DNA from: a virus
Length of the DNA: 43,776 nucleotides
Virus record (IMG/VR): IMGVR_UViG_3300019093_000024
Location: 1 to 43,776 of that record
Reading direction: 5' to 3' (one strand)
The first letter of the stretch is position 1. The number at the start of each line of letters is the position of its first letter. The position numbers were made by a program, and so were the translations under genes. This document shows positions 31,619 through 41,500 of this stretch, one piece after another. The notes beneath the pieces are model-generated. The model did not search any database and was not told the origin of the DNA. It worked only from the letters and a program-made list of their open reading frames with translations.

Positions 31619-32902
31619 ATGCCGCTCACCCTTCTTGAAGCCAAGGCGGCGCTTTCACCTTTTGTCGATAATGGCGTTTGCCCAACTGATTCTCGAGTTG
31701 TAGCCAGAATTAACGAGGCACAGCGAAGACTACATAGTCTTCGTGCTTGGCTTGGCGTTCTCGCAAGGTATTCCGTCACCGTCGTTAATAATCAGTTTAC
31801 CCTCCCGCCAGCTACCTCAAACATCACTACTCCCGCTGGTTTTGGTCTTGAGAGTGCAATGCGAGTTTCCTCGACAACTTCTGCGGAAGGTTTTCTGACC
31901 AACGGGATTCAAGCATACTTAACCGACACCACAGACGTCCTACCCCTAAACTTTGTCCCGTCATCAAGCGATTTTCGAACCTACTCAATTGAGGGTCAGG
32001 CTCCAGCTCGAGTCGAGATTACTGGTAAATTAAACTTTGTAGCGGCCGCTTCGGATACTGACCTTCTGATTATTGACGACGTGGATGCCCTCAAGCTTAT
32101 GATTTTGGCTCTGTACCGCGAGGAGAACAATCAACTTGAATTAGCCCAAGCTCTCGAAAATAAAGCAGTCGAACGTTTAACTTCTAAAACAGATCAAGCT
32201 CTAGAATCTGCGAGGAGGATTAATTTCCAAACCAAACGAGCCAGCACGATCCCAAACAGCCTGGGAGATATGCGAGCCAAGCTTGCTTTAGACTTAAACC
32301 TAGGGATTAGAACTTCCGACGCTGAAATGGTTGAATTACTCAATACTGCGGAGGAAGCCTTGTTCGCCAGAGGGTGCTGGTATGGGACGATTGAGACCTA
32401 CCGAGTCAACGTCACCAACACCAATGAGATTCTTTTGCCCACCCAAATTGGGACTGTGCTTGGGATTACTATGGGAGGATCTTCCGTTTCCGTATTTGAT
32501 CGAAGATATGATTTCCATGAAAACGGTCCTGGTTACCAAGAAAAAGATACCTCGGGTTATGATATGCTTATCGATCGAGGTGAAGTCTATGTAAACAATG
32601 AGTGGAAGCGGCGTTATTTTATCCGAGATTCAAAAGCTGTTGAATGCGTGAACATCTTGGCCAAGAAAAGGTGGTTACCTAAGTATCGAGATAGCGAAAA
32701 GATGGATATACGGAACTACCCCGCGATCAAAGAAATGGTGCAGGCTCTAAAAAGCCAAGAGCCAGAAAAAGTCGTTTTCTACGAAAACAAAGCAATCGCG
32801 TTATTGCAAAAAGAACTTTCAGAGATGCGAGGAGGAGCCAAGGGACACATTCAAGTGCAAATGAAGAACTTTGCATTGAGCGAAATCCCTTCCTTAATGT
32901 AA
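31619..32902 (+). CDS. Internally duplicated tail adaptor-like protein
   Basis: This encodes 427 residues made of two similar halves. Half 1 has VVARINEAQRRLHSLRAWLG, then YSVTVVNNQFTLPP; half 2 (from about 215) has MVELLNTAEEALFARGCWYG, then YRVNVTNTNEILLP. Each half ends in a helix pair (LKLMILALYREENNQLELAQ; IKEMVQALKSQEPEKVVFYE). This helix-strand-helix unit resembles the head-tail adaptor of T7-like phages (gp11), usually single. The fused duplication could form a hexameric adaptor with twelve units, matching the twelvefold portal. It lies just before the long fibre gene. Confidence 0.75.
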   Translation: MPLTLLEAKAALSPFVDNGVCPTDSRVVARINEAQRRLHSLRAWLGVLARYSVTVVNNQFTLPPATSNITTPAGFGLESAMRVSSTTSAEGFLTNGIQAYLTDTTDVLPLNFVPSSSDFRTYSIEGQAPARVEITGKLNFVAAASDTDLLIIDDVDALKLMILALYREENNQLELAQALENKAVERLTSKTDQALESARRINFQTKRASTIPNSLGDMRAKLALDLNLGIRTSDAEMVELLNTAEEALFARGCWYGTIETYRVNVTNTNEILLPTQIGTVLGITMGGSSVSVFDRRYDFHENGPGYQEKDTSGYDMLIDRGEVYVNNEWKRRYFIRDSKAVECVNILAKKRWLPKYRDSEKMDIRNYPAIKEMVQALKSQEPEKVVFYENKAIALLQKELSEMRGGAKGHIQVQMKNFALSEIPSLM

Positions 32903-33081
32903 TGGCCTTTCAAGTTACACCCGTTTGCGACGAGATTGCGCCGACGTTAACAACGTTGTGTGAAGACGTAGCCTCTACGGCTGTAGCTTTGTGTGCGTCG
33001 CTTAACTCTTGGCAGAGCTACACGCTTATCCCTGGCGAGAAATGGAACAATGTTTACCTTATGTGGAACTTTGCCGAATGA
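32902..33081 (+). CDS. Small tail-region protein
   Basis: This encodes 59 residues from ATG 32902, overlapping the adaptor stop by one base (TAATG), and ending in TGA 33079-33081 that overlaps the next ATG as ATGA. It is mostly helical, with three Cys residues (PVCDE, TLCED, ALCAS) and a Trp/Tyr-rich end (WNNVYLMWNFAE). Both overlaps make it very likely to be real. It may be a small linker between adaptor and fibre. No family is recognised. Confidence 0.7.
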   Translation: MAFQVTPVCDEIAPTLTTLCEDVASTAVALCASLNSWQSYTLIPGEKWNNVYLMWNFAE

Positions 33082-36077
33082 GTACGCTCTTTGATCGCAC
33101 GATTGCCGAGAGCTATAAAGAGCTCTTAAAGACGGCCTCAACCGACGGCGTAAACTCGTCTCTAACGATTGTCGAGGATGGGGACGCAACAGCTTCAGCC
33201 CTCCAGATTTCAACGACAACAGTCAAGTCTTCTGGAAGTCTCGAGGTTGTAGGTCCCGCAACTCTTGCTTCAACTCTCTCGGTTACTGGCGCCTCCACGC
33301 TTACTGGAAATGTCTCAATGGGTGGGGATCTGACAGTTGCTGGAAATGCTGTTATCCAGGGGACTCTGACGGCTAATGGTGGAACTTTGACACTTGGTGA
33401 CGCAGACACGGACAACGTTGTTTTTAACGCTGACATCAACTCTCACATTCTCCCCAATACGGATAACACGTACGACCTAGGCTCTGCCGCCAAGAGCTGG
33501 AGAAACCTCCACATCGACGGCACAGCTACACTTAACAATCTCTCAATTACTGGTTCTCAGACTGTGTCCGCAACAACCCAGTCAACGGACAAGGACACAG
33601 GCGCTCTAGTGATCGAGGGAGGTGTTGGGATTGAGAAGAACGCCAACATTGGCGGAACCCTTGGGGTCACTGGGTCAACCACGCTTTCCAATACTTTGGG
33701 GGTTTCGGGAGCCACCACACTTTCCTCCACACTCGGCGTCTCCGATACGATTTCCGCAACTAAAGCTACTGGGACAGGACTGGCCGTCACCAGCAACGCG
33801 ACTATCGGGGGAACCCTCGGGGTTACTGGTGCTTCAACTCTCACGGGGAACGCCTCGCTCGGCGGAACCTTGGGGGTCACCGGGGATGTTGCAGTCAACA
33901 CCAACAAGTTCGTCGTAACGGCCGCCAGCGGAAACACTTCAGTCGCTGGCACTCTCGGGGTTACCAACGCGACAACGCTTTCCAGCACACTCGGTGTAAC
34001 GGGTAACACCACCCTAACAGGAAACCTTACGGCTAACGCCAACACGACCCTAGGTGACGCAAACACCGATACGGTTACCTTCAACGCCAGAGCCGCCTCC
34101 AATCTTGTTCCCGCAACCGATGACACCCACGACCTAGGTTCTTCAACTTTGGAGTGGAAAGATCTTTACGTCGACGGCACGGCAAAAGTCGACACCTTAA
34201 CTGTGGACGAGAATGCAACAGTTGCTGGAAACCTAACAGTTACTGGCGATCTGACGATCAATGGTGCGACGACCAACATCAACACGACAAACCTTGTGGT
34301 TGAGGACAAAAACGTAATTCTCGGGGACGTCGCCACACCGACCAACACCACAGCCGACGGCGGCGGGATCACTCTTAAGGGAACAACCGACAAGACCCTC
34401 AACTGGGTCAACGCCACCAATGCCTGGACATCGAGCGAAGATTTCAACCTAGTTTCGGGGAAGGTATACGAGATCAACGGAACTTCGGTTCTTTCTGCAA
34501 CTTCGCTCGGTAGCGGAGTTACTGGTTCGTCGCTGACCAGCGTTGGAGCCATCGGGACGGGAACGTGGCAGGGAACAATTGTCGACCCGACCTACGGCGG
34601 AACTGGGGTCAACAACGCTGGGAAGACTGTCACCTTAGGCGGAAGCTTAACGACAAGCGGAGCTCACACGACCACCTTGACTACGACTGGCAACACCAGC
34701 GTAACCCTCCCAACCACGGGAACCTTAGCCACCCTAGCCGGAACCGAAACGCTCACCAACAAATCGATCAACCTCGCTAACAACACCCTGACGGCTACGT
34801 CCTCTCAGATTGCCTCTGCCGTCACAGATGAAACTGGAAGCGGAAGCCTAGTATTTGCAAACTCCCCAACGCTCACGACTCCAAATATTTCTTCAATCGT
34901 TAACACGGGAACTTTGTCGCTACCTACAAGCACCGACACTTTGGTTGGGAGAGCGACGACCGACACGCTAACCAACAAGACAATTAATCTTTCCAGCAAC
35001 ACCCTCTTGGCTACTTCGGCTCAACTAGCGACTGCTATATCTGACGAGACTGGAACCGGGTCACTGGTATTTGCAAATAGCCCAACCCTAGTTACCCCAA
35101 CCCTTGGGGCAGCGAGTGCGACGTCGCTCTCTTTGACCAACGCTTTATCAGTAGCCAACGGAGGAACTGGGCGCACAACTGCTGGTCCAGCAAATACATT
35201 TGTTGGGGTTAATTCCGACGGCACAGCCTTCGAAAATAAGACACTAACCTCAGGCACTGGGATTAGTATCTCCGACGTTGCTGGGACTGTCACAATTACA
35301 AATACTGGGGGCGGGGGAAGTGGAGGAGGGGGGTCAGCAAGTGGAGCTGTTGCGATCTATCGCTACAACGCTACCGCTGGGCAAACAGTATTCAGCGGAG
35401 CTGACACCTCAACGCCTTCAACAAGCCTTGTCTATACGCCAAAGTATCTAAGCGTTTATCTGAACGGAGTGAAACTTGACGATTCCGACTTCACGGCCAC
35501 CAACGGAACTTCAATCACTCTTAGTGTGGCTTGCGCCGTTAACGACGACGTTGACATAGTTGCTTTTGGTGCTGTTCCGCAACTGGCTAGCCCCGGCCTA
35601 GCTAATTACGTTGTTGGGACAAACTCGGGCGGAACCTCTTTGGAATATAAACAGATTGTGGCTGGGAATGGTGTGTCAATTGCTCAAGGGGTTGGCTCTT
35701 TAACTATTTCTGCTTCTGGAGCTAGCCCGATATCAGCAGCTTTGGCCTCCTTTCGATATATCGCAAGCGCGAACCAAACTCTCTTTACAGGCGTCGACAC
35801 CAACGGCAATCCCTTACTCTTCACCCCTGGGTTTATTTACGTCTTTATAAACGGAATTCTGTTGGCTCCTACATTGGATTACACAACCACAGGATCTGGA
35901 ACAATTACGCTAGTCAGCGGATGCTCGGCATCTGACTTTGTGGACATCCTAGCCTTTGGGCAGGTCACGACTATTGGGATAGCTGACAACTCTGTGACCT
36001 ATGCTAAATTAGATTCCACAGCAAAAGGAACACTAACAGGAAAATCAATCGCAATGACTATTGTATTTGGAGGATAA
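33078..36077 (+). CDS. Long repeat-rich tail fibre
   Basis: This encodes 999 residues from ATG 33078. The N-terminal helix (MSTLFDRTIAESYKELLKTA) would attach it to the tail. From about 40 to 430 it is built of imperfect six- to twelve-residue units such as TLGVTGSTTLSNTLGV and GASTLTGNVSMGG, which predict a triple beta-helix shaft. Twice there is a strip with DDTHDLGSSTLEWKDLYVDG (also NTDNTYDLGSAAKSWRNLHI), a unit known from phage and pyocin fibres. The C-terminal 300 residues include repeated LTNKSINLANNTLTATS units and two tip-like domains (FRYIASANQTLFTGVD). It is the main side fibre and probable receptor binder. Confidence 0.85.
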   Translation: MSTLFDRTIAESYKELLKTASTDGVNSSLTIVEDGDATASALQISTTTVKSSGSLEVVGPATLASTLSVTGASTLTGNVSMGGDLTVAGNAVIQGTLTANGGTLTLGDADTDNVVFNADINSHILPNTDNTYDLGSAAKSWRNLHIDGTATLNNLSITGSQTVSATTQSTDKDTGALVIEGGVGIEKNANIGGTLGVTGSTTLSNTLGVSGATTLSSTLGVSDTISATKATGTGLAVTSNATIGGTLGVTGASTLTGNASLGGTLGVTGDVAVNTNKFVVTAASGNTSVAGTLGVTNATTLSSTLGVTGNTTLTGNLTANANTTLGDANTDTVTFNARAASNLVPATDDTHDLGSSTLEWKDLYVDGTAKVDTLTVDENATVAGNLTVTGDLTINGATTNINTTNLVVEDKNVILGDVATPTNTTADGGGITLKGTTDKTLNWVNATNAWTSSEDFNLVSGKVYEINGTSVLSATSLGSGVTGSSLTSVGAIGTGTWQGTIVDPTYGGTGVNNAGKTVTLGGSLTTSGAHTTTLTTTGNTSVTLPTTGTLATLAGTETLTNKSINLANNTLTATSSQIASAVTDETGSGSLVFANSPTLTTPNISSIVNTGTLSLPTSTDTLVGRATTDTLTNKTINLSSNTLLATSAQLATAISDETGTGSLVFANSPTLVTPTLGAASATSLSLTNALSVANGGTGRTTAGPANTFVGVNSDGTAFENKTLTSGTGISISDVAGTVTITNTGGGGSGGGGSASGAVAIYRYNATAGQTVFSGADTSTPSTSLVYTPKYLSVYLNGVKLDDSDFTATNGTSITLSVACAVNDDVDIVAFGAVPQLASPGLANYVVGTNSGGTSLEYKQIVAGNGVSIAQGVGSLTISASGASPISAALASFRYIASANQTLFTGVDTNGNPLLFTPGFIYVFINGILLAPTLDYTTTGSGTITLVSGCSASDFVDILAFGQVTTIGIADNSVTYAKLDSTAKGTLTGKSIAMTIVFGG

Positions 36078-36081
36078 TTCT

Positions 36082-36435
36082 ATGGCAGCACCCAACATCG
36101 TAAATGTAGCAACGATTACTGGCAAAACAGCAGTCCAGGCTATCACAACTTCTGCAACCGCTATCGTTACAAACACGTCTGGAAGTAACAAGGTATTCAA
36201 AATAAATGCTCTCTACGTTAGCAACATAGACGGTGTAAATAGTGCTACTGCAAATGTAGACATATTTAGATCATCCGTAGCCTATCGGATTGCCAACACG
36301 ATTACTGTTCCAGCCGACGCAACATTAGATGTCGTCACTAAGGCAATCTATTTAGAGGAAGGAGACAGCCTTCGCCTTACGGCGAGTGCTTCAAGCAGGC
36401 TTGAAGCCGTCTGTTCTTACGAGGAAATTTCCTAA
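36082..36435 (+). CDS. Fibre-associated small protein
   Basis: This encodes 117 residues from ATG 36082 with GGAGGA upstream (5-9 nt). It is a beta-rich sandwich with few charges (SNKVFKINALYVSNIDGVNS, then YRIANTITVPADATLDVVTK). It looks like the small head-binding or fibre-tip proteins often found after long fibres. Its stop shares one base with the next ATG. Confidence 0.72.
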   Translation: MAAPNIVNVATITGKTAVQAITTSATAIVTNTSGSNKVFKINALYVSNIDGVNSATANVDIFRSSVAYRIANTITVPADATLDVVTKAIYLEEGDSLRLTASASSRLEAVCSYEEIS

Positions 36436-37388
36436 TGGCTAATTGGAATGGGGGTGTTCTTGGCGTTGCCAATAACCCTACCCAACTGCTTGCTTCTGGG
36501 CGGTGGAGTCTGCCAGAAGTGTTTGTAGCTAATCTGAATGGGAATTGGCCATCTATGGCTCCTCCATCGGTTGAGTACCTTGTGATTGCTGGGGGTGGTG
36601 GCGGTGGATCTGGATACGGTGGTGGCGGAGGTGGGGCTGGTGGTTATAGAGCATCCACCTTGTCGGTTAGCGGTGGGGTCAACTATACGATTACGGTGGG
36701 GGCAGGGGCTGGTGGCGCACCAGCTAATGTTGCTCCAGACGGGTCTCCTTCTGTTTTCAGTACGATTACTTCAGCTGGGGGTGGTGGTGGTGGTGGCTAT
36801 AGCGCTGTTCCTGGGGGAAGCGGAGGTTCTGGCGGTGGCGGCGGGTCTCACGATTGTTTCGGTGGCTCAAGTGGATGTACAGTAGCGGGGGGTTCTGGGA
36901 ACACGCCTGCTACTTCACCAAGCCAGGGGAACAATGGCGGTCTTGGCGGCAGAAGCGGAAGCCCTCTTGGAGGAGGTGGCGGAGGAGGTAGCGGCGGCGT
37001 TGGTGGAAACTATGTTGCCCACCAAGGAGGCGCTGGCGGTGCTGGGACACCTTCTTCGATTACTGGGACGAGTGTTACTCGTGCTGGCGGTGGTGGAGGT
37101 GGTGGTGGAGTTGGGGCAACGGGTAATTCGGGAGGAAGCGGAGGGGGTGGCAACGGATCAAGTGCGTCTACCGGCACTGGCGGTGACGCAACAATAAACA
37201 CGGGTAGCGGTGGTGGCGGGGGCGGACAACTTGGTGGAGGAACTGGTGGGTCTGGGGCAAAAGGGGTAGTGATTATTCGCCACTCTGACGCATTCCCAGC
37301 GGCCACAACTACTGGAAGCCCGACGCTAACAACCGCTGGTGGGTTCAGAATCTACACCTTTAACGATTCGGGAACCATTCTCTGGTAA
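36435..37388 (+). CDS. Poly-glycine adhesin (gp38-like)
   Basis: This encodes 317 residues. A normal N-terminal region of about 50 residues is followed by a remarkable glycine-rich domain with runs such as GGGGGGSGYGGGGGGAGG, separated by short variable segments (TITVGAGAGGAPANVAPDG; SGCTVAGGSGNTPATS). This recalls the polyglycine type II helix packing of T4-like fibre tip adhesins such as S16 gp38, where the tips of short inter-strand loops bind the receptor. The C-terminal 40 residues are ordinary again. It is likely the receptor-recognising adhesin carried on the preceding fibre. Confidence 0.8.
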   Translation: MANWNGGVLGVANNPTQLLASGRWSLPEVFVANLNGNWPSMAPPSVEYLVIAGGGGGGSGYGGGGGGAGGYRASTLSVSGGVNYTITVGAGAGGAPANVAPDGSPSVFSTITSAGGGGGGGYSAVPGGSGGSGGGGGSHDCFGGSSGCTVAGGSGNTPATSPSQGNNGGLGGRSGSPLGGGGGGGSGGVGGNYVAHQGGAGGAGTPSSITGTSVTRAGGGGGGGGVGATGNSGGSGGGGNGSSASTGTGGDATINTGSGGGGGGQLGGGTGGSGAKGVVIIRHSDAFPAATTTGSPTLTTAGGFRIYTFNDSGTILW

Positions 37389-37392
37389 TTTT

Positions 37393-37773
37393 ATGGCGTA
37401 CTTTGCACAGCTAAATTCAGATAACTTAGTCCAACAAGTAATTTCAGTAAACAACTCTGTTGTAAACGAGCCAGACTACGCATTCCCACAAACGGAACCA
37501 TTCGGCCAGGTGTTTATAAATCAAACCCTCAAGATTCCCGGAACTTGGAAACAAACATCTTTTAACAAATCGTTCCGCAAAAACTATGCTGGCATCGGTT
37601 ACACATACGATTCAGCTAGGGATGCCTTCATCCCACCTAAACCTTTCCCAAGCTGGATTCTTAACGAGGAGACGTGCTTGTGGGAATCTCCAATCCCATA
37701 CCCCCAAGATGGTGGGGGACACATCTGGGATGAAGAGAGCAAAACCTGGGTAGTCACCCCATTGACTAACTAA
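37393..37773 (+). CDS. Conserved phage protein (environmental-phage type)
   Basis: This encodes 126 residues from ATG 37393. The segment FRKNYAGIGYTYDSARDAFI followed by PPKPFPSWILNEETCLWESP closely matches a small protein family I recall from marine and environmental phages, with no known function. A longer upstream start would run inside the glycine-rich gene. It is placed among fibre genes, so it may be a tail-fibre chaperone or a virion component. Confidence 0.75.
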   Translation: MAYFAQLNSDNLVQQVISVNNSVVNEPDYAFPQTEPFGQVFINQTLKIPGTWKQTSFNKSFRKNYAGIGYTYDSARDAFIPPKPFPSWILNEETCLWESPIPYPQDGGGHIWDEESKTWVVTPLTN

Positions 37774-37794
37774 AAGTAAGGATAACATAGACCC

Positions 37795-38520
37795 ATGAGC
37801 AAAGCTCGCGACCTTTCTAAACTTCTAACAGATGGCCTAAGTTCGGTTCTAGCCGATAACAGCATTGGCCTCCCAAAACTTTCCAATATCACAACCGATC
37901 GGCTTGTTGGTCGAGATAGTGCTGGTACTGGAGCTATCGAGCAAATCTCAGTATCTGGCGGACTTGAATTCACGGATGCTACAGGCCTTCGCACTACTGC
38001 CTTTACTGGGGATGTGACAAAAGCCGCTGCCGGGACAGTTCTTACGATTGCCACCGATGCAGTCACCACAGCCAAAATCCTTAACGGAAACGTCACCGCC
38101 GCAAAGGTTAACACGAGTGAAGTAGCCGTTCTTGGAGCTGCTCAACAGTACACTCGCACACACAACTTCACGGCAACTCCCTTAACGTTTGCATCTACGG
38201 TTGCTTGGGATCTGTCTTTGGCTCAAGTAGCTGTTCTCACTTTGACTGGACCCGCGACGATGGGAACTCCAAGCGCCATTGCCGCTGGCGCGGTGTACAT
38301 CTTGATTGTCAAACAAGACGCAGGTGGGGGGAAAACGCTATCATTCCCGTTCGGGTCTACTGGTGTCACAGGATATCGGTTCGCTGGAGCCACTACTTCA
38401 TCTGGCGCACCAACGCTCAGCACTGGTGGCGGCAAGATCGACGTCATTACCTTTGTTGCAAACACTCACACCGACGGAACAACACACCTTTACGGCGTAT
38501 CGTCGTTGAACTACGCGTAA
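37795..38520 (+). CDS. Tail fibre-like protein
   Basis: This encodes 241 residues from ATG 37795 with AAGGA upstream. The N-terminal LSKLLTDGLSSVLADNSIGL is the small anchoring region common to many phage fibres. The middle has weak repeats (DVTKAAAGTVLTIATDAVTT). The C-terminal 110 residues form a beta-rich domain with VAVLTLTGPATMGTPSAIAA and YILIVKQDAGGGKTLSFPFG, as in phage fibre tips. It is probably a shorter fibre or fibre adaptor beside the large adhesin that follows. Confidence 0.78.
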   Translation: MSKARDLSKLLTDGLSSVLADNSIGLPKLSNITTDRLVGRDSAGTGAIEQISVSGGLEFTDATGLRTTAFTGDVTKAAAGTVLTIATDAVTTAKILNGNVTAAKVNTSEVAVLGAAQQYTRTHNFTATPLTFASTVAWDLSLAQVAVLTLTGPATMGTPSAIAAGAVYILIVKQDAGGGKTLSFPFGSTGVTGYRFAGATTSSGAPTLSTGGGKIDVITFVANTHTDGTTHLYGVSSLNYA

Positions 38521-38523
38521 GGT

Positions 38524-41500
38524 ATGTCTTGGCCAGTTCTCCCGCTTGGTCTGCTCGGTAGCCAAGCGTCTACTAGCGACAACGATACCTATCAGGTAAG
38601 CCGTAGCTTGCGTTTTAATGTTTCTGACTCAACGTATTTAAGTCGCACTCCAGCCAGTTCTGGAAATCGCAAGACTTGGACATTTAGTGCTTGGGTGAAG
38701 AGATCAACAATTGGGTCAGCCCAAGCTAATTATATTCTTGGTAGTGCTCAGGCTCCATCTGGAACTAATGGTGTATATTTCGGGTTTGGCTCTGATACAT
38801 TGTTCTTTGGGGACTACGCAACAAGTGGGTGGGATTGGTATCTCCAATCATCAAGTCTATTTAGAGATACCTCAGCTTGGTATCATGTGGTTGCTCAATA
38901 CGACTCAACTCAAGCCACGGCATCCGAGAGAGCGAAGCTATATGTTAACGGAGTTAGGCTAACCGCATTTGATGGAGCAAGCACCTACCCAGGCCCTAGT
39001 GCTGATAGCAGATTTAATCAAGCATCTGTTGGAATGGCTATTGGAAGACTTGGGACGTATGATGGTAATTACTTTAACGGTTATATAGCAGAAGTTCAAT
39101 TCATCGACGGACAAGCTCTCACCCCATCGTCCTTCGGAGAAACCGACGCAACAACTGGAAGATGGAAAGCCAAAGCTTTTACCGGGACATATGGAGTAAA
39201 TGGGTTTTATCTTCCGTTCTCCAACACAACTACTGGGTCGAATAGCGTTTTATTTAGTGAGGATTTTAGTGCGGCGATGTACCCGAAGGACGCCTCTAGT
39301 GTCACAACTAATACAACTACTGCACCAAATGGGGCAACTACTGCTGATACCTTTACTGAAAACTCAGCAACGGCAACTCATCGTTTTTATTTTAATAACT
39401 TAACTTACACTAACGGGGTTACCTTTACTTCTTCAATTTACGTAAAAGCCAATACTCGATCGGCAGTAGCTCTTGAGAATTGGAATGGGACAGTCGCAAA
39501 CTATTGTTTTGCGGATCTTTCTAATGGAACTATTATTTCGGGGTCTCATGCTTCAGCCGCGATTACCTCTGTCGGAAACGGATGGTACAGAATCTCCGTA
39601 TCAAATGTAGGGACTGGTGCTGCGGCGTGTGGGAGTGCGTTTTATATCATGAACAACGCTATTGCTGGATCTCTTAGCTATACTGGAAATGGTACTGGTT
39701 CTATTTTTATTTGGGGTCTGCAAACGGAAGCATCTTCAACAGTTGGGCCGTACTTTGCGACAAATGGTACTGCGATTGGGTCTACTTTGCTACTCGGCGC
39801 AGACGCCTCAGTTTCAACGGGTGGCTACAACAACTGGGTAGCAAATAACCTCTCCGTAACCCCCGGAACTGGTAACGACAGCCTTGTAGATTCACCGACA
39901 AATTTCGGGTCTATCTCAACGACTCTTGTGGATGATACTTACCAGATCAGTAAAAGTCTTAGGTTTAACTCGGCTGATTCCGCCTTTTTAACTAGAACAC
40001 CTTCGGTTGCTAGTAACCGCACGACTTGGACGTGGAGTGGGTGGGTTAAACGGAGTAGCCTTGGCGGCGCGCATATATTGATGGAAGGTGGGAGTCAGGG
40101 GACTACTGATTCGGCTTTTTATTTTGATAGCAATAACAATCTTGATTTCTTCAATAGAATAACAACATCGGTTTTGGGCAGGCGAATAACTAGCCAAGTA
40201 TTTAGGGACATTGGCTCATGGTTTCATTTAGTTGTAGTTTGGGATTCAGCCAACGCAACAGCCTCAGAAAGAATAAGGATTTACGTCAACGGCTCACAAA
40301 TAACATCGTTTTCTTCACAAACAAATCCAGGCCCAAGCGAACTCTCATCGATTAATAACACCGTCCTGCAAAAAATAGGCGCAACAGGAGCTTCAACCCC
40401 GACTGGAGGATATTTTGGAGGCTATCTAGCAGAAGTTCACTTCGTCGACGGACAAGCCTTAACCCCATCCAGCTTTGGAACTCGTGACGTCAACACCTAC
40501 CTCTGGAAACCCAAGGCTTATACTGGGACTTACGGAACGAATGGGTTCTATTTACCTTTTACAAATCAAGGAACCACGCAAAATCTTTTGACACATTCAG
40601 AGGACTTTTCTAATGCAGCGTGGACAAAGCATCAATCAACTGTAACAGTAAATGCAGCTGTAGCACCAAACGGAACAACAACTGCCGATAAGCTAATTGA
40701 AACAGCCACGGTAGGAGATCATCAACTCAATCGAGCGTATACAGCTGTTGATAACACTACCTATACTCTTTCTGCTTACGCTAAAGCTGGCGAGCGTACT
40801 GTCTTCCGCTTATACCTACAAAATAAAGCTGGAACATATAACTTTTCAGACTTTGATGTAGTTACTGGAACTATTCCACTTACGTCAGGTGTCGTTCCTG
40901 CGATTTCTGCTGTTGGTGATGGGTGGTATCGTTGCTCGGTGACTGCCAACGCGGGAACTGGAGCTTTTGCTTCCCCTCTGGCGATTTTATCATACGGAAC
41001 AGGAACTGCTGGAAGTGGTACAAACGGACTTTTTGTTTGGGGCGCGCAACTTGAGGCAAGCTCCTCAACTGGACCCTATATGGTTACGGGGGCATCTGCT
41101 CAGACTTCAACACTTGCTATTGGCGCAGATGCCTCTGTTTCAACGGGGGGTTACAATAACTGGGTAGCAAATAACCTCTCCGTCGAGGCTGGGGTTGGGA
41201 ACGATAGCCTAGTTGATTCTCCAACCTACTATGGAACAGATAACGGAGCTGGGGGTGAGGCGAGGGGGGATTATTGTACGCTAGATCCTCTTTCAATAAC
41301 AGGCGGTACCTTTACGAATGGAAATCTACGGTATGCCGGTCCGGGTGACTGGAGAAGAACAAACAGCACGATGAGCATGTCTGCTGGAAAATGGTATTTT
41401 GAAGTTACTCTTGCTAATGCTCCATATCCAGGAAGAACTGCCAGTACTGCTTACAACGCGTTTGGTCTTAGCCCTTCAAATGTAACAAACTCATCAATAG

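Noticed and set aside
33200-34150. Regular repeats suggesting a CRISPR array
   Set aside because: Repeats are in frame, imperfect and vary like fibre protein units. No constant repeat with unique spacers exists.
33113-35293. Several long antisense frames under the long fibre gene
   Set aside because: They are the mirror of Thr/Ser/Gly/Ala-rich repeats whose codon bias removes stops on the other strand. No start signals are seen.
37010-37306. Pro-rich antisense frame opposite the glycine-rich adhesin
   Set aside because: It is the complement of GGN codons, with no independent evidence.
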